From SIG77 sp045589595 (GTDB taxonomy: Bacteria; Verrucomicrobiota; Lentisphaeria; Victivallales; UBA1829), in the NCBI GenBank assembly GCA_045589595.1, contig JAZNPK010000041.1, forward strand, positions 1 through 64,000: a DNA stretch of 64,000 bases, written 5' to 3'. This document shows positions 43,542-51,072 of the stretch, piece after piece. How positions within the stretch are numbered: the first letter of the stretch is position 1; each line of letters begins with the position of its first letter. The translations under genes were made by a program, and so were the position numbers. The notes under the pieces were generated by a model. It made no database searches. It was given only the letters and a program-made list of their open reading frames with translations, and had not been told where the DNA came from.

Positions 43542-45578
43542 TCACTTCTTCTGTTTCCAGTCGAGAGCACCGACCGGACATTCATTGATACAGGCGCCGC
43601 AATCCTTACAGTAGGAAGGCAGTTCCCGGCTGAATGCTGTCTGCACCATCGTATTGAAACCGCGTTTCATCAGCGCAAGCAGACTGCGGTTGATGACTTC
43701 AGAACAAATCTTCACGCAGGTACCGCAACGGATACATTTCTGTTTGTCGTGGATAATGTATTCATGGCGGACATCCACCGTGGACAGCGGTTTTTCGCCG
43801 CTGAACATATCGGGTGCGACCTGATAAGCCGTGGAGTGTTTCTTCAGCAGACAATCGCCTTTTGCCGTGCAGGAACATTCAATACAGCGGTCCGCTTCCT
43901 TTGAAACTTTTTCCGCACAGATGGAATCGAACAGTTCCTCAAAGGTGGTTTTGCGTTTTTCCATGGGAATGTAATCCGGCTGAACACGATCTTCTTCGGA
44001 GATCTTCCGCAGATACACCAGATCTTCCTTCGCCAGATTGCGCCAGTGTCCGCGGGACACATTGAACAGGAAGGGTTCCGTATGAGGTCTGCCGGCAAAT
44101 TCATCCAGCACCGCAAGAGCCGCTTTTCTGCCGGCGGCAAGAGCTTCCACCACCGTGGCAGGTCCGCTGACACAGTCGCCCGCAGCAAACACGGGTTCAC
44201 CTGCAAAGACGCGCAGATCTTCTTTCGCGGCATCAATGCCCCGTTTCCCGGCAGGCACGCCTTCCGGCACAACAGTACGCTGTCCGATGGCGGCGATCAC
44301 CGTATCGGCAGGCATAACGAAATCGGAACCGGCGACCGGCACAGGCGTACGGCGTCCGGAGGCATCGGCAGCACCGAGTTCCATCCGCTGACAAGCCAGA
44401 CCGAGGGAGCCGTCACCGTTCTTTGAGAGTGCCAGAGGAGCGGTCAGGTATTCAAACTTGATCCCTTCTTCTTCCGCTTCTTCGATCTCCACCAGGCTGG
44501 CGGGCATTTCATTTTTGGTACGGCGGTACACGATGGTCACATCGCCGCCCAGACGCAGAGCTGTACGGGCGCAGTCCATGGCAGTATTGCCGCCGCCGAC
44601 CACGATCGTTCTGCCGGGATTGGCACAGTTTTCCCAGTTCTTACCGGCGATCTCACCCAGCCAGGCGATCCCCTGACAGGCAAGATCTTCGCCTTCGATC
44701 CGCATGGAACTGGATGCCCAGGATCCCACAGCAATGATCACTGCGTCATAATCTTTTTTGAGCGCATCAAGCGTGATGTCTCTGCCGAGTTTCATATTGG
44801 TGCGGATCTCAATGCCGCCCATCTTGTCGAAGTGCGCCAGTTCTTTCCGCAGGGTGTTTTTCGGCAGACGGAATTCCGGAATACCGTAGCGCAGCATACC
44901 GCCCGCCTCCGGCTGCTGGTCGAACAATACGCTCGCCACACCTTCCAGACGCAGATAATACGCCGCAGAAAGACCCGCAGGACCCGCACCGATAATGGCA
45001 ACTTTTCTGCCGTTCAGTTCGGGCAGTTCTTCCATATAAGTTTCGTAGAACAGGTCCGCAGCGATCCGTTTCACATCATTGATGCTGACAGGTTTGCCGT
45101 CGATGTTTCTGCGGCAGTCTTTTTCGCAGAAGCGGGGGCAGACACGACCGACGGACATGGGCAGCGGGATCCGTTTCTTGATGATCTTCAGGGATTCCAG
45201 AAAATCACCTTTTCTGCCCGCACGGACATATTCTTCCACACTGGCGTGCGCAGGACATGCCAGAGTACAGGGCGCTTCACAGTCGCCGGTATGCTCGGAA
45301 AGGAGCAGTCCCAGCGCAGTACGGCGCATATCTCTGACTTCTTCAGAGGAGGAATCGATCTCCTGACCCGGTGCGGGACAGGCGGAACAGGAGGGCAGGA
45401 ATTTGCCCGTTTTCAAATCCTTGACCACACAGACAAAGCAGCTGGTGGTCTTGGAGATCTTCTGATTGAAACAGAGGGTCGGGATCTCGATCCCGTTCTT
45501 CGCCGCCACCGCCAGAATGGTCTCACCGGGCTGGGCAACGACTTCTTTTCCGTCCAGAATAAACTTGATTTCAGCCAT
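43542..45578 (-). CDS. GltD-like FAD/Fe-S oxidoreductase, StnA-like subunit
   Basis: A 678-residue multi-domain redox protein. Residues 1-70 are a [2Fe-2S] ferredoxin of the NuoG type (C36, C47, C50, C64), then a further cysteine set (C100, C104, C108 and C147, C151, C155). Residues 190-480 are a GltD/NfnB-like flavoprotein with IIGAGPAGLSAA (197-202) and an NAD(P) site GGGNTAMDCAR. The C-terminus has two [4Fe-4S] motifs, CIRCGTCVKIC and CKDCGACINECPVG. With the NuoF- and NuoE-like genes upstream this matches the Sporomusa-type Nfn (StnABC), which couples ferredoxin, NADH and NADPH. ATG 45578 is preferred over 45584. No hydrogenase H-cluster motif is present. Confidence 0.85.
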   Translation of the reverse strand: MAEIKFILDGKEVVAQPGETILAVAAKNGIEIPTLCFNQKISKTTSCFVCVVKDLKTGKFLPSCSACPAPGQEIDSSSEEVRDMRRTALGLLLSEHTGDCEAPCTLACPAHASVEEYVRAGRKGDFLESLKIIKKRIPLPMSVGRVCPRFCEKDCRRNIDGKPVSINDVKRIAADLFYETYMEELPELNGRKVAIIGAGPAGLSAAYYLRLEGVASVLFDQQPEAGGMLRYGIPEFRLPKNTLRKELAHFDKMGGIEIRTNMKLGRDITLDALKKDYDAVIIAVGSWASSSMRIEGEDLACQGIAWLGEIAGKNWENCANPGRTIVVGGGNTAMDCARTALRLGGDVTIVYRRTKNEMPASLVEIEEAEEEGIKFEYLTAPLALSKNGDGSLGLACQRMELGAADASGRRTPVPVAGSDFVMPADTVIAAIGQRTVVPEGVPAGKRGIDAAKEDLRVFAGEPVFAAGDCVSGPATVVEALAAGRKAALAVLDEFAGRPHTEPFLFNVSRGHWRNLAKEDLVYLRKISEEDRVQPDYIPMEKRKTTFEELFDSICAEKVSKEADRCIECSCTAKGDCLLKKHSTAYQVAPDMFSGEKPLSTVDVRHEYIIHDKQKCIRCGTCVKICSEVINRSLLALMKRGFNTMVQTAFSRELPSYCKDCGACINECPVGALDWKQKK

Positions 45579-45587
45579 GATCATATC

Positions 45588-47333
45588 TCACTGTTTACCG
45601 GCGGAGGAAAAGCCTTCGCCCTTATTGACACGGGAGATCGCCTTCTTCGGGCAGATCTCAATACAGGAATTACACTTGGAACACTTTGCATTGTCAACCA
45701 CAAAGGTATCACCTTTTTCAATGGCGCCCACAGGACAGGTCCGCACGCAGAGTCCGCACTTGATACATTGATCCGTATTGATGGAAATGTCCACCAGTGC
45801 CGCACAGATGTGGGCTTTGCAGACATGATCACGCACGTGTTCTTCGTACTCATTGCGGAAATAACGCAGCGTGGAAAGTGCCGGATTCGGAGCCGTCTGA
45901 CCGAGACCGCAGAGCGCACCCTTCTTGATCTTGGGGCCGATGGTCTCAAGGAAAGTGATGTCCGCTTCCGTACCTTTGCCTTCCGTGATCCGCTGCAGCG
46001 TTTCGTACATACGGGTGGTACCCACACGGCAGAATGTACATTTTCCGCAGGATTCACGCTGGGTGAAACTCAGGAAGTAACGGGCAGTTTCCACCATACA
46101 GCGGTTCTGACCGATAACGATCAACCCGCCGGACCCCATAATGGCACCCAATGCGCCCAGTGTATCGTAATCGATCCTGGTATCAAATTTATCAGCCGGG
46201 ATACAGCCGCCGGAGGGACCGCCGGTCTGGACCGCTTTCACGGTGCCGGGTTCGGCGCCGCCGATCTCGTACACAACTTCTGCCAGTGTCACACCCATGG
46301 GGACTTCTGTCAGACCCGGATTCTTCACATCACCGGCAAGAGCAAAAATTTTGGTGCCTTTGCCTTTTTCCGTACCGACAGCCGCAAAAGCATCCGCACC
46401 GATCCGCAGCAGCGGCGCAATATTGCAGAATGTTTCCACGTTGTTGATGGCAGTCGGCAGCGTATTCCAGCCGCTGTCTGTGGGGAACGGAGGACGGAAA
46501 CGGGGCGTACCGCGTTTGCCTTCCAGAGAGTGGATCATTGCAGTTTCTTCACCGCAGACAAATGCACCGGCACCTTCCTTGATCTTGATCTCAAGGGGCT
46601 TTTCACGGCCGGGCAGCTGATGCAGACCTGCCGCCTTCAAGGCGTCAATGGCAATGGTCAGATGCTTGATGGCAAGCGGATATTCCGCACGGCAGTAGAT
46701 AAACAGTTTCGTTGCACCGGTGGCATAAGCACCGATGAGCATACCTTCCATCATCTGGAACGGCACACTTTCCATCATGGAACGGTCCATGAATGCGCCC
46801 GGGTCGCCTTCGTCTGCGTTACAGATCAGAACTTTTTCAGGAACCTGTTTCGCAGCAAGGAAACTCCATTTCATGCCGGTGGGGAACCCGGCACCGCCAC
46901 GACCGCGGAGACCGGCTTTCTTCACTTCATCCACCACGGCTTCAGGCGTCATGGAGAACGCGCGGTTCAACGCTTCAAAACCGCCATTCGCCTTGTATTC
47001 ATCCATATCGATGGGATTGATACGCCCGGCAAGACGGGTCACGATCAGTTTTTCCAGTTCCGCACGGCGGGCGGGGATCTCAAATCTGCCTTCTTCCGCA
47101 AGGTTCAGGATCCCGTCCACAGAGGCAGGGGTGACTTTGCTGTAAAATACGCTGCTGCCGTCTGCACATTCCACTTCCACCATAGGTTCCGCGTAACAGT
47201 GTCCGATACACCCGACACCGATCACAGGGATCCCACCGGCAGCCTTTTCCAATGCTTCAAGGACCGCACCGGCACCGGCTGCAAGGCCGCAGGATGCCGT
47301 ACCGACTTTGATTCTTTTGATATTTGCTGACAT
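45588..47333 (-). CDS. NuoF/HydB-like NADH-binding subunit, StnB-like
   Basis: A 581-residue flavin/Fe-S subunit. The N-terminus is a thioredoxin-like [2Fe-2S] domain (GTASCGLAAGA, VGCIGHCYAEP). The NuoF core carries the NADH/FMN motifs GRGGAGFPTGMKW and ICNADEGDPGAFMDR, then an SLBB domain and the [4Fe-4S] set ESCGKCTFCRVG plus CGLGQ. The C-terminus has two [4Fe-4S] ferredoxin motifs (CIKCGLCVRTCPVGAI, CSKCNSCIEICPKKAI). This domain order is that of HydB in bifurcating hydrogenases and StnB. GAGGA precedes ATG 47333. It is the second gene of the operon; the next follows within ten bases. Confidence 0.92.
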   Translation of the reverse strand: MSANIKRIKVGTASCGLAAGAGAVLEALEKAAGGIPVIGVGCIGHCYAEPMVEVECADGSSVFYSKVTPASVDGILNLAEEGRFEIPARRAELEKLIVTRLAGRINPIDMDEYKANGGFEALNRAFSMTPEAVVDEVKKAGLRGRGGAGFPTGMKWSFLAAKQVPEKVLICNADEGDPGAFMDRSMMESVPFQMMEGMLIGAYATGATKLFIYCRAEYPLAIKHLTIAIDALKAAGLHQLPGREKPLEIKIKEGAGAFVCGEETAMIHSLEGKRGTPRFRPPFPTDSGWNTLPTAINNVETFCNIAPLLRIGADAFAAVGTEKGKGTKIFALAGDVKNPGLTEVPMGVTLAEVVYEIGGAEPGTVKAVQTGGPSGGCIPADKFDTRIDYDTLGALGAIMGSGGLIVIGQNRCMVETARYFLSFTQRESCGKCTFCRVGTTRMYETLQRITEGKGTEADITFLETIGPKIKKGALCGLGQTAPNPALSTLRYFRNEYEEHVRDHVCKAHICAALVDISINTDQCIKCGLCVRTCPVGAIEKGDTFVVDNAKCSKCNSCIEICPKKAISRVNKGEGFSSAGKQ

Positions 47334-47346
47334 GATCTTTCTGTCC

Positions 47347-47805
47347 TCAACCGAGTTTTTTGTATTCATTCAGGATGCGCGTCAGCCCTTTGCGGTCGAG
47401 CTTCCCGTACACTTTACCGTTGACCGCCATCACCGGAGCAAGAGAGCAGCAGCCCAGACAGGCTACTGTTTCAATGGAAAACAGACCATCTTCCGTTGTC
47501 TGACCGTCACTGATACCGAGTTCAGCTGTCAGCCATGCACTGACCTGAGTCGAACCTTTGATGTGACAGGCGGTGCCGTCACAGATACTGATTTTGTATT
47601 TGCCGGGTTTGACACGCTTGAACTGAGCATAAAATGTCAACACCCCTTCCACCTCTGCTTCCGGAATACCGAAATGCCGGGACACCGCGCTGATCGCTTC
47701 ATCTGAAACATAGCCTTCGCGGGACTGGACCAACTGAAGCCCGCGGATCAGGTCGCCCTTCTCGCTTCCGGCTTCAGGCAGATAGGAAAAATCCTCACTA
47801 CTCAT
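47347..47805 (-). CDS. NuoE/HydC-like [2Fe-2S] subunit, StnC-like
   Basis: A 152-residue thioredoxin-fold ferredoxin, first gene of the operon. The cluster ligands are CDGTACH and CLGCCSLAP, the spacing seen in NuoE and HydC. The N-terminal helices (EGYVSDEAISAVSRHFGI) are typical. ATG 47805 is preferred because AAGGAA lies ten bases upstream; the frame runs to 47973 without support. It passes electrons to or from the NuoF-like subunit. Promoter at 47862-47890. Confidence 0.92.
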   Translation of the reverse strand: MSSEDFSYLPEAGSEKGDLIRGLQLVQSREGYVSDEAISAVSRHFGIPEAEVEGVLTFYAQFKRVKPGKYKISICDGTACHIKGSTQVSAWLTAELGISDGQTTEDGLFSIETVACLGCCSLAPVMAVNGKVYGKLDRKGLTRILNEYKKLG

Positions 47806-47861
47806 ACTTTTATTCCTTCTACTGTTTGTTGTATGATCTCTGCAAATAAAGATGATTCTGT

Positions 47862-47890
47862 AATATATACTGTAAATATTGAAAATGCAA
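47862..47890 (-). promoter_or_regulatory. promoter of the Stn-like operon
   Basis: On the minus strand TTGCAT (47885-47890) and TATATT (47862-47867) are spaced by 17 bases, about 57 bases before the first start codon. Confidence 0.6.
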
Positions 47891-47961
47891 CCGTATAAAC
47901 CGTTTTTTTTCAGCACGGAAAACATTTTTCTTCCCTCATTAAAAAAAATCATACTTTCTCC

Positions 47962-47990
47962 TTGAAAAATCACTTTTTGTGTGGTAAATT
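47962..47990 (+). promoter_or_regulatory. promoter of the nitronate monooxygenase-like gene
   Basis: TTGAAA (47962-47967) and TAAATT (47985-47990) are spaced by 17 bases. The surrounding 240 bases between divergent genes hold only the two promoters. Confidence 0.6.
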
Positions 47991-48045
47991 ATATAGCAAA
48001 ATAAGAAAATAATATTAATTAAATCCAGAAAGCACCGCGCATAAG

Positions 48046-49095
48046 ATGAAACTTCCTTCTCTGAAGATCAGAAATCTGACCAGCCAATACCCCGTCATTC
48101 AGGCTGGTATGGGTGTCCGGATCGGCTCCGCCACCCTTGCTGCTGAAACCATCAATCAGGGCGGTTTCGGCACCATCGCCAGCGTTGGTATGGGCGATCC
48201 CGAAAAAGCGAAACAGCAATTCAATGAGATCTGCGGGAAAGCCCTTGCAGATGAAATCGCCAAAGCCAAAGAACTTTGCGGCAATAAAAAACCCCTCGGC
48301 GTCAATGTGATGGTCGCCCTCTCCAACTATCAGAACATCGTGGAGACCAGCGTCAGATCCGGTGTGGATTTCATCATCTCCGGTGCCGGACTGCCTCTGC
48401 AGCTGCCGGAATATGTGGGCGATGCCGATATCGCGCTCATCCCCGTTGTGTCCAGCGGCAGAGCATTGGAAGTCATCCTCAAAACATGGCAGAGAAAGTA
48501 TAACCGCAAGCCCGATGCCGTTATCGTGGAAGGTCCCCGGAACGGCGGACATCTCGGTTTCACACTGGAACAGATCGAACATCCCGAAACATGCTCCCTC
48601 GATATCCTGCTCCATGATGTGAAAGAAGTCCTCAAACAGTTCGATTGCGCCGACATCCCCGTCATCGGTGCCGGTGAAGTGGCAAGCAGAGCCGATATTG
48701 AAAAAATGATCGCCATCGGATACGACGGTGTTCAGATCGGCACCTATTTCATCTGCGCTGAAGAAGCCGGGATCGACAGCAAATCCAAAGAAGTCTTCGT
48801 CAACGCCACCGCCGATGATATCGTGGTCATCAAAAGCCCCGTCGGTCTGCCCGTCCGCGTCCTCAAAACGCCCCTCGTCAAACGGGTCCTCTCCGGCAAC
48901 CGGGAAAAATTCACCTGTCCGTACCACTGCCTGCGCTCCTGCAATCCGGCAAAATCACTTTTCTGTATCGCACGCGCTCTCCTCGCAACCTGGGATGGCG
49001 ATGTGGAAAACGGTCTCTATATGTGCGGTCAGAACGTCGGCGCATCAAAAAAGATCTACCCCCTGAAAGAATTTTTCGATACCCTGAAAGATTGA
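48046..49095 (+). CDS. nitronate monooxygenase / FMN-dependent enoyl reductase-like protein
   Basis: A 349-residue TIM-barrel flavoprotein of the 2-nitropropane dioxygenase/FabK superfamily. The N-terminus YPVIQAGMGVRIGSATLAA, the FMN-phosphate region IPVIGAGEVASRADI and EGPRNGGHLGF with its active-site His fit the family. Members oxidise alkyl nitronates or reduce enoyl-ACP; the cysteine-containing C-terminus (CPYHCLRSC) is a feature seen in the anaerobe subgroup and may bind a metal. It is a single gene. Element C starts 20 bases after its stop. Confidence 0.88.
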   Translation: MKLPSLKIRNLTSQYPVIQAGMGVRIGSATLAAETINQGGFGTIASVGMGDPEKAKQQFNEICGKALADEIAKAKELCGNKKPLGVNVMVALSNYQNIVETSVRSGVDFIISGAGLPLQLPEYVGDADIALIPVVSSGRALEVILKTWQRKYNRKPDAVIVEGPRNGGHLGFTLEQIEHPETCSLDILLHDVKEVLKQFDCADIPVIGAGEVASRADIEKMIAIGYDGVQIGTYFICAEEAGIDSKSKEVFVNATADDIVVIKSPVGLPVRVLKTPLVKRVLSGNREKFTCPYHCLRSCNPAKSLFCIARALLATWDGDVENGLYMCGQNVGASKKIYPLKEFFDTLKD

Positions 49096-49115
49096 TTTCA
49101 GATCACTGAAAATTT

Positions 49116-49263
49116 ACACGCCGGAATACGGGGCGGGACCGCCGGAGCATCAGCTCCGGCAGCACCTCCGGCGCGGCTGCCGCACCAGCGGCAGTATCGC
49201 CCCCGCGCACGGCAGGTGCAAGCCGCCTGCGGCGGCTGGTCCCGCCCCGTATTTCCGGCGTGT
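49116..49263. repeat. three-armed palindromic element C
   Basis: The outer stem pairs 49116-49140 with 49238-49263 (25 pairs, one bulge). Arm 1 is 49141-49160 (8 bp, tetraloop). Arm 2 is 49162-49219, a compound arm of three 6-bp helices with internal loops (162-167/214-219, 171-176/203-208, 177-182/189-194). Arm 3 is 49221-49237 (7 bp, loop TGC). Linkers are 0, 1, 1 and 0 bases. It sits between the upstream gene and the thiC riboswitch. Confidence 0.82.
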
Positions 49264-49294
49264 GCGATGCTCATTACACTGTTTTTCATACATT

Positions 49295-49300
49295 TATTGT
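49295..49300 (+). promoter_or_regulatory. candidate -10 of the thiC riboswitch transcript
   Basis: TATTGT lies directly before the riboswitch, with only a poor -35 (CATTAC) 17 bases upstream. Transcription might instead come from further left, through element C. Confidence 0.3.
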
Positions 49301-49302
49301 AT

Positions 49303-49391
49303 TACCCGGGGTGCTTCGGATATGGGATCCGAGGCTGAGATTATACCCATTGAACCTGATCCGGTCAATACCGGCGTAGGAATTACGGACT
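49303..49391 (+). ncRNA. TPP riboswitch (THI element) controlling thiC
   Basis: The conserved blocks are all present in order: GGGGTGC, a P3 stem-loop, GGCTGAGATTATACCC, GAACCTGATC, the CCGGTC/ACCGG stem, and GTAGGAA. The element binds thiamine diphosphate and lowers thiC expression when it is abundant. Immediately downstream are a hairpin (about 49396-49436) and a terminator (49441-49477), fitting control by premature termination. Confidence 0.95.
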
Positions 49392-49440
49392 CTTCACACA
49401 GATCTGCCTGTTGGGACAGGTATGGATTTCTGTGTGCGCG

Positions 49441-49477
49441 GCGCAATTCCAACATTCCCGGAATTGCGCGTTTTTTG
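49441..49477 (+). terminator. riboswitch-controlled terminator
   Basis: A perfect 10-bp stem (49441-49450 with 49460-49469) with a nine-base loop is followed by G, six T, G and four T. It lies between the TPP aptamer and the thiC start, so it is the likely off-switch. Confidence 0.85.
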
Positions 49478-49545
49478 TTTTTCGCCGTGCATTTCCGGTA
49501 CAAAGCGGAGCGTGAAACATGCTCCCGGAAAGGAATGCGGAAAAC

Positions 49546-50847
49546 ATGTCAGACAGAACAACACAGATGTTATCGGCGCGAGCGGGGATCATCACGAAGG
49601 AGATCGCAGCGGTCGCGGAAGCAGAACAGCGGACGGCAGATTTTATTCTGGAGCGTGTGGCGGACGGCAGGATCGTTATCCCTGCCAACATCATGCACAA
49701 AAATCTGATCCCCATGGGGATCGGCAGGGAATTGACGACAAAGATCAATGCCAACATCGGCACTTCTCCCCTTTCCGGCTGTGCGCAAACGGAAAAGCAG
49801 AAACTTGCAGACGCCATCCGCTATGGTGCCGATACCGTAATGGATCTCAGTACGGGCGGGAACATTGCGCAGATCCGTGAAATCATCATCGAAGCCAGTA
49901 CAGTTCCTCTGGGAACGGTCCCCATCTACGGGATCGTGGCGGAACACGGCGCGGATTCCTTCTCTGCGGAAACGATCCTCAATACGATTTATGCACAGGC
50001 GAAACAGGGCGTCGATTATATGACGATCCATGCCGGATTGCTGTCGCACCATCTGGACGCGGCACTGAAACGGAAACTGGGCATCGTCAGCCGGGGCGGC
50101 TCTCTCATTGCACGGTGGATGAAACGGCATCAGCAGGAAAATCCATTCTATACAACATTCGATGACATCCTCAATATCTGCCTGGAATATGATGTAACAT
50201 TGTCGCTGGGCGATGGTCTCCGTCCGGGATGTCTGGAAGATGCCAGCGATGAAGCACAATTTGCTGAACTGGATGTTCTCGGCGAACTGGTGACAAAATG
50301 CAGAAAAGCCGGTGTTCAGGCAATGGTGGAAGGTCCCGGCCATATTCCGTACAACGAAATCGAAATGAACATGAAACGGGAACAACAGGTCTGCGGCGAT
50401 GCCCCGTTCTATATCCTCGGTCCCGTTGTGACAGACTGCGCACCCGGTTACGATCACATCACGGCTGCCATCGGCGGGACTGCCGGCGCGTACTACGGCG
50501 CCGCCATGCTCTGCTACGTCACACCGATGGAACATCTCGGTCTGCCGCAACAGGAAGATGTCCGGAACGGCGTCATCGCATTCAAGATCGCCGCTCACGC
50601 CGCAGATGTCGCCCTCAAAAAACCCGGTGCCATCCGCAGAGACAGCGCAATGGCTGACGCACGGGCAGCATTCAACTGGGAACAGCAATTCGATCTTGCA
50701 CTCGATCCCGATCGCGCCAGAGAATTCAGACAACGCGCCGTCCGCGCCGCTGAAACGCCACAGGTCCACGATTCCAGATTCTGTACCATGTGCGGACCCG
50801 ATTTCTGCTCCATGAGAATCAGCGCAGAACTGCAGAAGAAAGATTGA
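49546..50847 (+). CDS. thiC: phosphomethylpyrimidine synthase ThiC
   Basis: A 433-residue radical SAM enzyme that converts aminoimidazole ribotide to the HMP-phosphate half of thiamine. The C-terminal cluster motif CTMCGPDFC (CX2CX4C) is intact. Also visible are IGTSPLSGC and the EGPGHIPYNEI block. It is the short ThiC form without the N-terminal extension. The start is a choice: ATG 49546 matches the family N-terminus (TTQMLSARAG), while ATG 49519 has the better ribosome site (GGAG, eight bases). No other thiamine gene lies in the window. The gene is framed by elements C and D. Confidence 0.96.
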   Translation: MSDRTTQMLSARAGIITKEIAAVAEAEQRTADFILERVADGRIVIPANIMHKNLIPMGIGRELTTKINANIGTSPLSGCAQTEKQKLADAIRYGADTVMDLSTGGNIAQIREIIIEASTVPLGTVPIYGIVAEHGADSFSAETILNTIYAQAKQGVDYMTIHAGLLSHHLDAALKRKLGIVSRGGSLIARWMKRHQQENPFYTTFDDILNICLEYDVTLSLGDGLRPGCLEDASDEAQFAELDVLGELVTKCRKAGVQAMVEGPGHIPYNEIEMNMKREQQVCGDAPFYILGPVVTDCAPGYDHITAAIGGTAGAYYGAAMLCYVTPMEHLGLPQQEDVRNGVIAFKIAAHAADVALKKPGAIRRDSAMADARAAFNWEQQFDLALDPDRAREFRQRAVRAAETPQVHDSRFCTMCGPDFCSMRISAELQKKD

Positions 50848-50997
50848 AAAAAATCGGGCGCGGCATGAAGCCTGCCGAGGTCATCGGCAGGCTTGCACAC
50901 CTGCAGCCGTTTCAGCCGCGGCCGCGCGGCTGAAACGCTCGCAGGTGTGCGCACGGACGGCACGCCGTCCGTGCCATACCGCGCCCGATTTTTTTCA
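50845..50997. repeat. three-armed palindromic element D
   Basis: The outer stem pairs 50845-50863 with 50979-50997, 19 perfect pairs, and begins within the thiC stop codon. Arm 1 is 50868-50894 (11 bp). Arm 2 is 50895-50950, two helices of 10 and 13 bp closed by a GCCG loop. Arm 3 is 50951-50974 (10 bp, loop CACG). Linkers are 4, 0, 0 and 4 bases. The right arm ends in seven T, so on the plus strand it could also terminate the thiC transcript. Confidence 0.88.
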
Positions 50998-51005
50998 TAT
51001 TCAAC

Positions 51006-51033
51006 TTGTATTTTCGGCATTACCTGTTATTTT
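51006..51033 (+). promoter_or_regulatory. candidate promoter of the amidohydrolase gene
   Basis: TTGTAT (51006-51011) and TATTTT (51028-51033) are spaced by 16 bases, about 40 bases ahead of the start codon. Confidence 0.4.
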
Positions 51034-51072
51034 ATATGATATAGAAAAAACACGCAACCTGAGGAAAAAAAA

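Noticed and set aside
44832..47330. 832-codon open frame antisense to the NuoF- and GltD-like genes
   Set aside because: Both genes on the minus strand have complete motif sets; the antisense frame spans their junction and is His/Arg-rich without domains.
43542..47805. the three-gene redox operon as an electron-bifurcating [FeFe] hydrogenase
   Set aside because: The GltD-like third subunit lacks the H-cluster cysteine motifs that HydA would have, and no HydA is nearby.
49098..49289. small open frames inside element C and the riboswitch leader
   Set aside because: They follow the palindrome and conserved RNA blocks; no ribosome site or recognisable protein.
49116..50997. thiC module as a composite transposon
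   Set aside because: No transposase, target duplication or terminal inverted repeats shared between the two ends; C and D have different sequences.
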